From Microbacterium sp. 70-16 (GTDB lineage Bacteria > Actinomycetota > Actinomycetes > Actinomycetales > Microbacteriaceae), in assembly GCF_001898315.1 (NCBI RefSeq), contig NZ_MKTQ01000028.1, positions 1 to 60,821 of the forward strand: a stretch of 60,821 bases of DNA, given 5' to 3'. Below are positions 1 to 9,700 of the stretch, one piece after another. The position numbers and the translations under genes were made by a program. The notes beneath the pieces were generated by a model. It was not told the origin of the DNA. It searched no databases and was given only the letters and a program-made list of their open reading frames with translations. Numbering within the stretch: position 1 is the first letter of the stretch; the number at the start of each line of letters is the position of its first letter.

Positions 1-57
1 CTTGCGGTGCTTCTTCTTCGCCATGCGCTTGCGGCGCTTCTTGATGACAGAACCCAC
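1..57 (-). CDS. Ribosomal protein bS22 (AURKAIP1/COX24 domain), partial
   Basis: Only the first 19 codons lie in the window; the 3' end runs off the left edge. The peptide starts MGSVIKKRRKRMAKKKHRK, which matches the start of the ~32-residue, Lys/Arg-rich actinobacterial small-subunit protein bS22 seen on mycobacterial ribosomes. The start is a GTG at 57-55, with a GAGG Shine-Dalgarno about 6 nt upstream. It lies downstream of the HTH gene on the same strand, with two small hairpins in between. The same pairing (Rv0500A-Rv0500B) occurs in Mycobacterium tuberculosis. Confidence 0.9.
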   Translation of the reverse strand, partial: MGSVIKKRRKRMAKKKHRK

Positions 58-83
58 GGAAAACCTCACTATGTCAGGGGTCT

Positions 84-130
84 GGACGCGCATCTTTCGC
101 GTCCGGGAACGGGCATCACGAAAAATGCCC
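84..130 (-). other. Two hairpins in the leader of bS22
   Basis: Between the HTH gene and bS22 lie two perfect inverted repeats. GGGCAT (111-116) pairs with ATGCCC (125-130), and GGACGCG (84-90) pairs with CGCGTCC (98-104). Neither is followed by a run of T on the minus strand, so they look more like a structured 5' leader or processing site than a rho-independent terminator. Confidence 0.4.
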
Positions 131-140
131 TTGGGACATT

Positions 141-332
141 CTAGCCGACGTCGGCGATAGGACGTTGCAGGGCGTCGGTCACGGCCGACTCCGGCACGCG
201 ATAGCTGCGGCCGAAGCGGACGGCCGGCAGCTCGCCGGAGTGCACGAGACGGTACACGGTCATCTTGGACACGCGCATCAGCTCCGCCACCTCAGCGACG
301 GTCAGAAAACGCACATCGGACAACTCGGTCAT
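141..332 (-). CDS. Helix-turn-helix excisionase/BldC-family DNA-binding protein
   Basis: A 63-residue protein that is almost entirely one MerR-like/excisionase HTH domain. The signature LTVAEVAELMRVSKMTVYRL is followed by GELPAVRFGRSYRVP, nearly identical to the core of mycobacterial Rv0500A. Such proteins bind DNA without an effector domain; the target is unknown. The ATG at 332 has an AAGGGA Shine-Dalgarno. It is upstream of bS22 on the same strand. In mycobacteria the partner proC is adjacent, whereas here proC is 2.7 kb away, beyond arsR, trkH and trkA. Confidence 0.88.
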   Translation of the reverse strand: MTELSDVRFLTVAEVAELMRVSKMTVYRLVHSGELPAVRFGRSYRVPESAVTDALQRPIADVG

Positions 333-457
333 CAGTCCCTTACTCCCCCAACATCACTCACGCCAGGCTCTCCCAGGTGAGCCATAGACATAGCGTAGGG
401 GGCGCGTGGGACTCGTGTAAACCTCTGTGACCAGCGTGCGAGGTGGGGAACCTGTGC

Positions 458-865
458 TCAGCGGCCCGGGATACGCTTGAACATGCTGTCGAAGGCATGC
501 TTCGTGGATGCCGCGGCACGGCCCACCAGGTCAGCCGCGGCCACGGCCGACTCGGGCAGGTTCGACGCGGCCGCTTCGGCCGCAGCCAGGCCGTCGTCGA
601 AGAACGGGACCAGCCAGTCGTCCACTTCGTCCAGCGGCGCGACCGACAGACTGTAGTAGCGGTGCTGGCCCTCTTCGCGGACCGAGACGAGCTCAGCCTC
701 GCGCAGCACCTTGAGGTGCTTGGAGACGGTGGGCTGGCTCACCCGCAGCTCGGTCACGATGTGCGAGACGCTCGTGCCGAGTTCGCCGGATGCCGCGCGC
801 TCGCGCAACAGCTGCAGGATGTCCCGACGGGTGCCGTCGGCGATCACGTCGAAGATGTCCGCCAT
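458..865 (-). CDS. ArsR-family winged-helix transcriptional regulator
   Basis: 135 residues. Residues 1-90 form an ArsR winged helix with recognition helix SQPTVSKHLKVLREAELV and wing REEGQHRYYSL. The last 45 residues are an alanine-rich tail. There is no cysteine, so a classical thiol metal site is unlikely and the signal is unknown. A TAACCT -10 element (877-872) lies 6 nt before the ATG, which suggests a leaderless mRNA. It is divergent from trkH, so it may control that potassium system; this is inferred from position only. Confidence 0.88.
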   Translation of the reverse strand: MADIFDVIADGTRRDILQLLRERAASGELGTSVSHIVTELRVSQPTVSKHLKVLREAELVSVREEGQHRYYSLSVAPLDEVDDWLVPFFDDGLAAAEAAASNLPESAVAAADLVGRAAASTKHAFDSMFKRIPGR

Positions 866-935
866 TGTCTTAGGTTAGCCCGCGCCGCGGCCGGAGTACC
901 ATGACAACGATTCTTCCGGCGAGAGAGGCAGGTCA

Positions 936-2378
936 ATGGCGGGCGACACCGTCGGGACCCGGGCATGGGGCGGCCTCCGCACGACGGCATCCGAGGCGTG
1001 GGGCAAGCTGCGTGAGCTGACCACGGCATCCCCCTCGCGATTCGCCGTCCTCGTCTTCCTCACCCTGATCCTGCTGTTCACGGCGCTGTTCTCGTTGCCC
1101 GCGGCATCCGCCGACGGCACCGCGACGCCGTTCGTCGACGCTCTGTTCACGGCCGTCTCGACGATCTGCGTGACGGGCCTGTCGACCGTCGACATGGGCA
1201 CCCACTGGAGCCCCTTCGGACACGTGCTCGTCTACATCGGCGTCAACGTCGGCGCCCTCGGCGTGCTGACGCTCGCCTCGATCCTGGGGCTCGTGATCTC
1301 CAAGCGCCTGGGTCTGCGCGCCAAGCTCATCGCGGCGGGAGACTCCAACCCGCTGCGCGCGCACGGCGGTCCCGTCAACGAGGGGCAGACCGTGCTGCTG
1401 GGCGAGGTCGGCCAGATGCTCGCGACGGTCGCCCTGTCGACCCTCGTGATCGAGGCCGTCCTGGCTGTGCTGCTATACCCGTCGCTGCTGCTGAGCGGCG
1501 TCGACCCGCTGAGCGCGCTGTGGGAGGCCCCGTACTACGCGGCCATGTCGTTCACCAACACGGGCTTCGCCCCCAACGCCGGCGGCATCGAGCCGTTCGC
1601 GCAGAACTACCTCGTGCTGACGCTGCTGATGGCGGGCGTGTTCCTCGGATCGATCGGCTTCCCCGTCATCTTCACGCTGTGGCGCAAGCACCTGCACGTG
1701 CGCCGCTGGACGCTGCACACGAAGCTCACGATCATCACGACCGTGACCCTGTTCATCCTGGGCGCGTTCGTGTTCCTCCTGCTCGAGTACGACAATCCCA
1801 AGACGTTCGGTGGGCTCGGCGCATGGGACACGACGTTCCAGGCGTTCTTCCTGTCGGCGATGACCCGGTCCGGCGGCTTCTCGATCGTCGACATCGACCA
1901 GCTGCACGGGTCGTCGCTCGTCGTCGGATCGATGCTGATGTTCGTCGGCGGAGGCTCGGCATCCACCGCCGGCGGCATCAAGGTGACGACCCTCGCGATC
2001 CTCGCCCTCGCCGTCTGGTCAGAGGCCAAGGGTCGCCCGAGCGTGCAGGCGTTCGGACGCCGCATCCCCAGCGACGTGCAGCGGGTCGCCCTCTCGGTCG
2101 TCGCGTGGGGCGCGACGATCGTCGCCCTGTCGACGATCACGATCTCCCAACTCACCCAGGCACCCGTCGAGAAAGTGCTGTTCGACGTCATCTCGGGGTT
2201 CGCAACCGTCGGGCTGTCGACCGGCATCACGGCCGACCTGCCCGACCCCGCCGTCTACGTCATGGCGCTGACCATGTTCATGGGCCGCGTTGGTACAGTG
2301 ACACTCGCCGCGGCCGTGGCCGCGACGTCCCGTTCGCAGCACTACTCGCTGCCCGTGGAAAGGCCCATCGTTGGTTGA
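936..2378 (+). CDS. trkH: TrkH/KtrB-family potassium channel subunit
   Basis: A 480-residue integral membrane protein that forms the ion pore of a Trk/Ktr potassium uptake system. Four pore-loop filter segments are visible, each with the conserved glycine: ICVTGLST (near residue 80), FTNTGFAPN (near 207), TRSGGFS (near 310) and ATVGLSTG (near 424). A segment near 333-347 reads FVGGGSASTAGGIK, the lysine-bearing TrkH middle helix. The start is ATG with GAGAGG upstream. The 3' end overlaps the trkA start by 8 bp, so the two subunits are translationally coupled. Confidence 0.92.
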   Translation: MAGDTVGTRAWGGLRTTASEAWGKLRELTTASPSRFAVLVFLTLILLFTALFSLPAASADGTATPFVDALFTAVSTICVTGLSTVDMGTHWSPFGHVLVYIGVNVGALGVLTLASILGLVISKRLGLRAKLIAAGDSNPLRAHGGPVNEGQTVLLGEVGQMLATVALSTLVIEAVLAVLLYPSLLLSGVDPLSALWEAPYYAAMSFTNTGFAPNAGGIEPFAQNYLVLTLLMAGVFLGSIGFPVIFTLWRKHLHVRRWTLHTKLTIITTVTLFILGAFVFLLLEYDNPKTFGGLGAWDTTFQAFFLSAMTRSGGFSIVDIDQLHGSSLVVGSMLMFVGGGSASTAGGIKVTTLAILALAVWSEAKGRPSVQAFGRRIPSDVQRVALSVVAWGATIVALSTITISQLTQAPVEKVLFDVISGFATVGLSTGITADLPDPAVYVMALTMFMGRVGTVTLAAAVAATSRSQHYSLPVERPIVG

Positions 2379-3042
2379 GCAGATCCGGAGCGACGCTCCC
2401 GTCCTGGTGATCGGCCTCGGTCGGTTCGGCGCGGCCTGCGCCGGCGAGCTCGACCGCCTCGACCGCGAGGTGCTCGCGATCGACGCGAACCTCGAGCTCG
2501 TGCAGAAGTGGTCGGAGCGGGTCACCCACACGGTGCAGGCCGACGCCCGCAACATCGAGGCGCTCAAGCAGATCGGCGCGCAGGACTTCCAGGTCGCGAT
2601 CGTTGCGACGGGCTCCTCGATCGAGGCATCCGTGCTGATCACCGCCAACCTCGTCGACCTCAAGGTGCCGCAGATCTGGGCCAAGGCCGTCTCGCAGAGC
2701 CACGGCAAGATCCTCGCCCGCGTGGGCGCGAACCACGTGATCTACCCGGAGCGCGAAGCCGGCGAACGCGTCGCGCACCTCGTGTCGGGCCGCATGCTCG
2801 ACTTCATCCGGTTCGACGACGACTTCGTGCTGGCCAAGATGTACCCGCCGAAGTTCATCCGCGGCACGGGTCTGAACGAGTCGGGGGTGCGATCGAAGTA
2901 CAACGTCACGGTCGTCGGCGTGAAGAGCCCCGGCAAGCCGTTCCGCTACGCCGAAGCCGACACGGTCGTCACCAACCACGACCTCATCATCGTGTCGGGC
3001 ACCAACAGCGACATCGAGCGGTTCGCGGGGCTCGACCGCTAG
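2371..3042 (+). CDS. trkA: TrkA-family potassium uptake regulatory subunit
   Basis: 223 residues, cytosolic. Residues 10-140 are an RCK/TrkA-N Rossmann domain (VIGLGRFGAACAGEL) that binds NAD(H) or ATP/ADP. Residues ~145-223 are a TrkA-C domain ending in VVTNHDLIIVSG. It gates the TrkH pore. The start is TTG at 2371, inside the end of trkH, with GGAAAGG upstream; no ATG or GTG at the correct place competes. The length and single RCK unit fit the KtrA type rather than the double-domain E. coli TrkA. Confidence 0.92.
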   Translation: MVEQIRSDAPVLVIGLGRFGAACAGELDRLDREVLAIDANLELVQKWSERVTHTVQADARNIEALKQIGAQDFQVAIVATGSSIEASVLITANLVDLKVPQIWAKAVSQSHGKILARVGANHVIYPEREAGERVAHLVSGRMLDFIRFDDDFVLAKMYPPKFIRGTGLNESGVRSKYNVTVVGVKSPGKPFRYAEADTVVTNHDLIIVSGTNSDIERFAGLDR

Positions 3043-3065
3043 TCGAGGGCCGGGTTAGGCCCCCG

Positions 3066-3899
3066 TCACGCCCCCGCGGCGAGCTCGCGCGACCGCGCGA
3101 GCGCTGCGTCGGTCGCCTCGGCGAACACGCCGTCCAGGCGCGCCCCCTGCAGCACCGCGATCGCGCGCTCGGTCGTGCCCTTGGGGCTCGTCACGCGGCG
3201 GCGCAGCTCAGCGGGGTCTTCGCCCGTGGCATCCAGCAGCGCCGCGGCGCCGATGAAGGTCTGCTCGGCCATGAGCCGGGCGTCGGCGTCCGAGAAGCCC
3301 TTGCCGCGGGCGGCCTCGGTGAGGTCTTCGATCAGGAGGAACACGTACGCGGGGCCGGAACCCGAGATCGTCCCGAGCGCGTCGATCTGCTCCTCGGCGA
3401 GCTCGATCACGGCGCCGCAGGTCTCGAACAGGGCGCGCACGAGCGCGACGTCGGCGGCGGATGCCGCGCTGCCGCCGGCGATCCCCGTGACGGCCTTGCC
3501 GACGACAGCCGGTGTGTTCGGCATGGAGCGCACGACCGGGATGCCTTCGCCCACGATCGACTCGAAGGTCGCGATCGTGACCCCGGCCGCCAGGCTCACG
3601 ACGATCGTGCCGGGACGCAACACCGGCGCGATCTCGCGCAGCAGATCGGGCACCATGACGGGCTTGACCCCGATCAGGACGATGTCGGCGGATGCCGCCG
3701 CGGCGGTGTTGGCCGTGGCATCCGCCTCGAGTGCGAGACTCGTCACGCCGTCAAGGTCGGCGAGCTCTGCGGCCTTCGCGGCAGAGCGATTGGTGACCGT
3801 CACCTGCGACGCACGGCCCGAGCGGACGAGCCCCTGCAGGATCGCGCCCCCCATCGAACCGGCACCGAGAATCGCGATCGCGGGGAGCGTCTGAGACAT
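3066..3899 (-). CDS. proC: Pyrroline-5-carboxylate reductase
   Basis: 277 residues. It catalyses the last step of proline synthesis, the NAD(P)H-dependent reduction of 1-pyrroline-5-carboxylate. The N-terminal Rossmann motif GAGSMGGAI lies at residues 11-19, and the C-terminal dimerisation/active-site motif GSGPAYVFLLIE is present, with ADARLMAEQTFIGAA after it. Length is normal. TAGGAT lies 6 nt before the ATG, so the transcript is probably leaderless. It is divergent from the alpha/beta hydrolase gene. Confidence 0.95.
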   Translation of the reverse strand: MSQTLPAIAILGAGSMGGAILQGLVRSGRASQVTVTNRSAAKAAELADLDGVTSLALEADATANTAAAASADIVLIGVKPVMVPDLLREIAPVLRPGTIVVSLAAGVTIATFESIVGEGIPVVRSMPNTPAVVGKAVTGIAGGSAASAADVALVRALFETCGAVIELAEEQIDALGTISGSGPAYVFLLIEDLTEAARGKGFSDADARLMAEQTFIGAAALLDATGEDPAELRRRVTSPKGTTERAIAVLQGARLDGVFAEATDAALARSRELAAGA

Positions 3900-3972
3900 G
3901 CGTCCATCCTATGGACGATCGCTTACCTGAAAGTTCATTCACACGTTTCGGGCCGCGGGGTAGGATGCGGCT

Positions 3973-5085
3973 ATGACCCTCTTGGACGGCATCGGCGCCC
4001 GCCTCATCACCACGGATCGACTGACGGTCAACATCCTCGAGCGCACGGGCGATGACCCCGCGACGGCGCCCGATCAGACCGTCGTCCTCATCCACGGGAA
4101 CGTCTCGTCGAGCCTGTTCTGGCAGGAGATCATGCAGGATCTGCCGCACGACCTGCGGGTCATCGCGATCGACCTGCGCGGGTTCGGCGGCACCGAGAGC
4201 CTGCCGATCGACGCGACGCGCGGCGTGCGCGATTTCAGCGACGACATCCACGCGACGCTCGTGGCGCTCGAGATCCCCACGGCGCACCTCGTGGGCTGGT
4301 CGATGGGCGGCGGCGTCGTCATGCAGTACGCGCTCGACCACCCCGTGCTGTCGCTGACGCTGCAGGCACCCGTCTCGCCGTACGGCTTCGGCGGCACGCG
4401 CCGCGATGGGTCGCGACTCACCGACGACGACGCCGGCTGCGGTGGGGGCGGCGCGAATCCCGACTTCGTGCAGCGCCTCACCGACCGCGACACGACCGAC
4501 GAGGCGCAGACCTCGCCGCGCAGCGTGTTCCGCTCGGGCTACGTCGCGGCGGGCTACACGAGCGACAACGAAGACCTGTGGGTCGAGTCGATGAACACGA
4601 CCTCGACCGCCGAGGGCAACTACCCCGGCGACGGCGTGCCGAGCGAGAACTGGCCCGGCTTCGCGGCGGGGACGACGGGCGTGCTCAACACGATGGTGCC
4701 GCGCTACTTCGACACCTCGGGGATCGTGGCGCTGGCCGACAAGCCGCCGGTGCTGTGGGTGCACGGCACGGCCGATGCGATCGTGTCGGATGCCTCGTTC
4801 TTCGACCTCAACCAGTTGGGCGCGCTCGGGGTCATCCCCGGCTGGCCGGGCGACGAGGTCGCGCCTGCGCAGCCGATGGTCTCGCAGACCCGCGACGTGC
4901 TGGATGCCTACCGCGCCGCGGGCGGCGAGGTCACCGAGTTGACGCTCGAGGGGGTGGGCCACTCGCCGCACCTCGAGCGCCCGGCCGAGTTCCGCCGCGC
5001 GCTGCTCGCGGTCATCGGCTACATCGGGCGCCCGGCCGACCCCGCGCCGCCCACCGAGGCGATCATCCTCAGCTCGTCGGACTGA
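3973..5085 (+). CDS. Alpha/beta hydrolase
   Basis: A 370-residue serine hydrolase of the alpha/beta fold. The oxyanion loop HGNVSSS is at residue 41, the nucleophile elbow GWSMGGG (Ser near 110) follows, and the catalytic His lies in GVGHSPHLERP near the C-terminus. It is about 80 residues longer than typical family members because of a cap insertion (residues ~140-235) containing a Gly/Cys-rich stretch. No signal peptide is seen, so it is probably cytosolic; the substrate cannot be predicted. The TAGGAT element 6 nt before ATG suggests a leaderless start. Confidence 0.85.
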   Translation: MTLLDGIGARLITTDRLTVNILERTGDDPATAPDQTVVLIHGNVSSSLFWQEIMQDLPHDLRVIAIDLRGFGGTESLPIDATRGVRDFSDDIHATLVALEIPTAHLVGWSMGGGVVMQYALDHPVLSLTLQAPVSPYGFGGTRRDGSRLTDDDAGCGGGGANPDFVQRLTDRDTTDEAQTSPRSVFRSGYVAAGYTSDNEDLWVESMNTTSTAEGNYPGDGVPSENWPGFAAGTTGVLNTMVPRYFDTSGIVALADKPPVLWVHGTADAIVSDASFFDLNQLGALGVIPGWPGDEVAPAQPMVSQTRDVLDAYRAAGGEVTELTLEGVGHSPHLERPAEFRRALLAVIGYIGRPADPAPPTEAIILSSSD

Positions 5086-5110
5086 GGCGCCGGTAGCGCC
5101 CGCGGGCGCG

Positions 5111-5578
5111 TCAGCGGCGCGCGTCGAAGAACGCCCGCAGCAGCGCCTGCGCCTCGTGCTCGCGCACGCCGCCGACGACCTCGGCGCGCACGGGCAGCCG
5201 GCGGTCACGCAGCACGTCGTACACCGATCCGGCAGCGCCGGCCTTCTCGTCCCACGCGCCGAACACGACTCGCCCCGCGCGCGCCTGCAGGATCGCCCCC
5301 GCGCACATGAGGCAGGGCTCGAGCGTCACCGTCAGAGTGCAGTCGTCGAGGTTCCACGAGCCGATCGCCTGCGCCGCCTCGCGCAGGGCGACGATCTCGG
5401 CGTGAGCGGTGGGGTCGGCGGTCTCTTCGCGCAGGTTGCGGCCTTCGCCGAGCACCCGGCCGGTGGCATCCGTCACCACGGCGCCCACGGGGATCTCCCC
5501 CGCTGCCGCAGCCTGCGCCGCGAGCTCGAGCGCGCGCGCCATCGCCGCGTCGTCGGCGGGAGCGGTCGGCAGGGGCAC
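5111..5578 (-). CDS. tadA: tRNA-specific adenosine deaminase
   Basis: 155 residues. A zinc-dependent deaminase that converts A34 to inosine in tRNA-Arg(ACG). Zinc and catalytic residues are visible: HAE (His59, Glu61) and PCLMC (Cys89, Cys92). The open frame extends upstream to 5761, but GTG at 5578 is preferred: TACCCT (5590-5585) sits exactly 6 nt upstream as a -10 for a leaderless mRNA, and the protein then has normal length. The ATG at 5542 is an alternative. A 28-bp palindrome lies just upstream of the -10. Confidence 0.9.
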   Translation of the reverse strand: MPLPTAPADDAAMARALELAAQAAAAGEIPVGAVVTDATGRVLGEGRNLREETADPTAHAEIVALREAAQAIGSWNLDDCTLTVTLEPCLMCAGAILQARAGRVVFGAWDEKAGAAGSVYDVLRDRRLPVRAEVVGGVREHEAQALLRAFFDARR

Positions 5579-5591
5579 CCCTCCAGGGTAG

Positions 5592-5619
5592 GTCCCATGG
5601 GGAGTGCTCCCCATGGGAC
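5592..5619. promoter_or_regulatory. 28-bp perfect palindrome over the tadA promoter
   Basis: GTCCCATGGGGAG (5592-5604) and CTCCCCATGGGAC (5607-5619) are perfect 13-bp inverted repeats with a 2-nt centre. It begins 2 bp upstream of the predicted tadA -10 and so covers the -35 region. It is also about 140 bp upstream of upp on the other strand. No T-tract follows on either strand, so an operator is more likely than a terminator. Confidence 0.6.
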
Positions 5620-5759
5620 GCGCGCACGGCGCGCGACCGACCCCGCACTGATGCTCGAGCTGCGCGCCGGCTCCGCCTTCTGAGCCGACGCGATCGTGCT
5701 CGCGGCTGCGTGGAACCCCGATCCGCGGTCGGACGGCTCTGACGCGTAGGCTGAACACC

Positions 5760-6392
5760 ATGCGCGTGCACGTTGCCGATCACCCCCTCATCACCCACAA
5801 GCTGACGGTGCTGCGCGACCAGCGCACCCCGTCGCCGGTGTTCCGCCAGCTCACGGAAGAGCTCGTCACGCTTCTCGCGTACGAGGCGACCCGCAGCGTG
5901 CGCGTCGAGGAGGTCGAGATCACGACCCCCGTCACGACGACGACGGGTGTGCGCATCAGCGAGCCGCGCCCCCTCGTCGTGCCGATCCTGCGCGCGGGCC
6001 TCGGCATGCTCGAAGGCATGGTCAAGCTCGTGCCGACGGCCGAAGTCGGCTTCCTGGGCATGGTGCGTGACGAAGAGACCCTGCAGCCGGCGACCTACGC
6101 CGAGCGCCTGCCGGATGACCTCAGTGACCGGCAGTGCTTCGTGCTCGACCCGATGCTCGCGACGGGCGGTTCACTCGGCGCGGCGATCGACTTCCTGTTC
6201 GCGCGCGGTGCGCAGGACGTCACCGCGATCTGCCTGCTGGCCACGCCCGAGGGCATCGCCGCGATCGAAGAGAAGGTCGGCGACCGCGACGTGACGCTCG
6301 TGCTGGGCACGGTCGACGAGGGCCTCAACGAGCGCGGCTACATCGTGCCGGGCCTCGGCGACGCGGGCGACCGGTTGTACGGCACGGTCTGA
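5760..6392 (+). CDS. upp: Uracil phosphoribosyltransferase
   Basis: 210 residues. A pyrimidine salvage enzyme that makes UMP from uracil and PRPP. The PRPP-binding motif DPMLATGGS is near residue 130. The N-terminal [16 protein letters not shown] and the C-terminal uracil-binding [12 protein letters not shown] are typical of Upp. Length is normal. TAGGCT (5747-5752) sits 7 nt before the ATG, which suggests leaderless transcription. Confidence 0.97.
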   Translation: MRVHVADHPLITHKLTVLRDQRTPSPVFRQLTEELVTLLAYEATRSVRVEEVEITTPVTTTTGVRISEPRPLVVPILRAGLGMLEGMVKLVPTAEVGFLGMVRDEETLQPATYAERLPDDLSDRQCFVLDPMLATGGSLGAAIDFLFARGAQDVTAICLLATPEGIAAIEEKVGDRDVTLVLGTVDEGLNERGYIVPGLGDAGDRLYGTV

Positions 6393-6418
6393 GCGCGGGC
6401 CAGTGATCCTGGGGCCGC

Positions 6419-6718
6419 TCAGCCGCTCGTGCGGCGGCCGGTCTCCTGCTCCCAGAACTCGAGCTGCTGGGTGAGCGCTTTGGCGAGCTCGAACACCTGG
6501 TGCGGAGGGATCCGCACACGCTGCACGACCTGACCGGGCACAAGCGTGATGGGCTTGCCATCGGCATCCGTCGCGGCCTGCGGTGGCCGCGCGAGCGAGA
6601 CGAAGTCCATCACGAACACGTCGGGGGTGTGCCACACGTTGGCGAAGTCGGCGTAGCTGCCGGCGACGACCTCCGGGGGCACGTCGATCTCGAACTGGCG
6701 CGGAGCGTCGTCACTCAT
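6419..6718 (-). CDS. DUF3467 domain protein
   Basis: 99 residues when started at the ATG at 6718 (MSDDAPRQFEIDVPPE), which has AGAGGA upstream; an in-frame upstream extension to 6766 is less likely. The pattern GSYADFANVWHTPDVFVMDF and a proline-rich segment followed by VVQRVRIPPHQVFELAKAL fit the DUF3467 family, whose function is unknown. It lies 44 bp downstream of the large nuclease/helicase gene on the same strand, so co-transcription is likely; no functional link is established. Confidence 0.75.
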   Translation of the reverse strand: MSDDAPRQFEIDVPPEVVAGSYADFANVWHTPDVFVMDFVSLARPPQAATDADGKPITLVPGQVVQRVRIPPHQVFELAKALTQQLEFWEQETGRRTSG

Positions 6719-6762
6719 GGCATCCTCTTCGTCGGCATCTGCACGGATGCCTGAGTCTACGG

Positions 6763-9700
6763 TCACGCGGCCCCGACCAGGCGCCCGAACGCGCTCAGTC
6801 GCGTGACACCGTCGGGCGTGCGGGGCAGATCATCGAGCAGGCCGGTGCCGTACACGATGTACGCCGTGTGCTCAGCGCGCGAGACGGCGACGTTCAGACG
6901 GTTCTGCAGTAGCAGGAACTCGAGCCCGCGCGGGGCGTCGCGCCCCGACGAGGCGGCGAGGGAGACGATCGCGACGGCCGCCTCCTGGCCCTGGAACTTG
7001 TCGACCGTGCCGACGGGCACGGCGCCGAACCCGGCAGCCCCGAGCGCTTCTTCGACCGTGACCTGCTGCGCGTTGTACGGGGTCACGACGATGAGGTCTT
7101 CCGGTGACAGCGCGCGCGGCGGCTCGCCGTCACCGGCGGTCCACTGCCGCCCGACGAGGTCGCAGACGATCGCGACGACGGCATCCGCCTCTTCGGGCGA
7201 TGCCGTCGCGTTGCCGGTGTGCCCGAGCGGCACGGGGATCACGCCGGGCGCGATGCCGTCGAGGTGCCGCGCCGACGTCGTCGGATGCGCCGCGAGCCTG
7301 CACTCGTACGACAGCTGCGAGACGGGTTCGGCGACCTCGGGGCGCATGCGCCGCGTCTGCGCGAGGAAGAACCCGCGATCCTGCGCGATGACGGCAGAGC
7401 CGTCCATGAGCCAGCCGAGCGCCGAGGTGTCGACGGGTTCAGGGTGCGTGCCTTGGCTCACCTGCGGCAGCTGCTGCGGATCGCCGAGCAGCAGCAGGCG
7501 CTGCGCGGCGACCGAGACGGCGATCGTGGATGCCAGCGAGAACTGGCCCGCCTCGTCGATCACGAGCAGGTCGAGGCTGCCGCGCGGCACGCGGCCGGCG
7601 TGGCTGAGATCCCACGCTGTGCCGCCGATGACGAACCCCTCGGGGTGCTCTGCCGCGAACGTCGCGTAGCCGTCTTTCGCGATCGGAGTGAACGACGGCT
7701 CGGCGGAGGTGCCACCCTTGAGCGCTTTCGCGACCTGCCCGCGCGGGACGCCCGCCTCGACGATGCGGTCGAGCATGTTCTCGACGACCGCGTGGGACTG
7801 TGCGACGACGCCGACCTTGTACCCCTGTTCGGCGACGAGCCGTGCGACGACGTGCGATCCGACGTAGGTCTTGCCCGTGCCGGGCGGGCCCTGCACCGCG
7901 AGATAGCTGTGGTCGAGGTCGTGCACCGAGCGGGCGATGTCGGTCACGTCGTCACCCGCTTCGCGCGCGAGCGTGCCGCTGCGTGTGCGCGGCGGGCGGC
8001 GCAGCAGCAGATCGGTCGCGGCATCGCGCGGGAAGGATGCCGCGGCCTCGGGCGCGGCCTGGATCACCGCGTCGGCCCACTGATCGATCGCGGCCTGCTG
8101 GCTGCCGGCCTGCGGCGGCGCGGGCGGGGTCAGCGCGATCGGCAGCTCTTGCCAGGTGAACCCCGCGATGGAGTTCTCTTCGATGACGACCCCGTCATCG
8201 AGCGTGTCGACGATGCGCACCGTGCGGGCGGCGTGGATCCAGCGCGGACTCGTGTCGACCGGGAACGGGGCGGGCAGCTCGTACAGCACGAATACGCTGC
8301 TGTCGGCGGACAGCCGGGTTCCGGGCGCGAGATCGCCACGCAGCTCGAGCACGCGACGCTGCACGCGCGCGCCCTCGGGGATGTGCCAGTCGGTCAGCAC
8401 GCGACAGCGGTCGTGGTCGAAGACGACGACGTCACGGGTGTCCTCCCAGATCGACACGGGCTCGCGCAGGCGCAGGAAGTGCGTCGCCCAGAAGGTCTTC
8501 GCCTCACGCGGGTAGTAGTCGATCGCGGCGGCGCCCAGGCGCAGCGCGGTCACGGCATCCTGCTCGTGTGCCGCATGCGCCAGACGTGCGAGCGACTCGG
8601 CCCGCGGCGACGGCTCGTACGGGCGCTCGGCCGCATCGACGTCGGCCGACGGTGTCAGCTTCGCCTCGCGGGCGCGCTCGACGAGCCAGTCGCGCAACCG
8701 GCGGGTCGAGACGCAGTCGTAGCGGTTGTAGTCGGCGAGGTCGGCGAGGATCGCCTCGCCGGCGGCGGCATCCGATGCCGTCCCGGCATCGAGCAGCACG
8801 CGCGCCTCGACATACTTCACGATCGAATCGTCGCCGCGCTGCACATCGCTCGTGCGCACCTCATCGCCCATGTACAGCGGTTCGAGCTTCTTGATCGAGT
8901 ACGACCGCGAGCCCACCCGCAGCGCGCGCCGGACGATCGGATAGAGATCGACGAAGACGCCTTCGCGTAGCAGCGTGTCGACCTCGGCCTCGCGCGTGCC
9001 GTAGGTTGCGGCCATCGCCAGCAGGTGCGTCGTCTCGTACGGCGCGTAGTGGTAGATGTGCATGCCCGGGTGGGTGCGACGGCGCAGGGCGACGAAATCG
9101 AGGAACTCCTCGAAAGCCCGTCGTTCATCGGCGTGGGTGTGCGCCCACAGCGCCGTGTACTGCTCGGCGTCATCGACCCAGCCGAAGAGGTAGTCGATGC
9201 CCCACTGCGGCGGCGCGCCCGCGGCGGGAGTCTCGGTGTACAGCGGGTCGCCCTCGAAGTCGAAGAAGATGTCACCGCGGTCGGGTCGAGGCAGCGCGCC
9301 GATCGCCTTAGGGAACACGACCTCGTAGGTCGGGATCGCGGGTTCTGCCGCCGCGGGCTCGGCGGCAGCGACACCGCCCGCGGGGCTGGCCAGCTGCAGC
9401 CGGGCCTGCGTGCGCAGACCCGTGAAGGTGTCCCACGACATGCGGTCGGGGGCCTCCCGGGCATCCGCCAGCTCGTCGATCGTGCGGATGCCGGCGGCCC
9501 GCAGCCGGTCGCGCTGCACGGGGCGCATGCCCGCGACGAGCAGCAGATCGCGGTGCGCGATCACCTCGGCGTCGCACGTCGCGCACCGCCCACACGCGAC
9601 GACCCGCAGTGCGCCGCGCTCGTCACCCCACGCGATCGGGGCACCCCCGGCCCCGGCAGGCAGGTCGCGGTCGGCGATGAGCGCGCGCAGCCGCGCGCGA

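Noticed and set aside
5578..5761. An N-terminally extended TadA of 216 residues
   Set aside because: The extra part reads through the 28-bp palindrome and promoter and has no similarity to deaminases; the -10 element and family length support GTG 5578.
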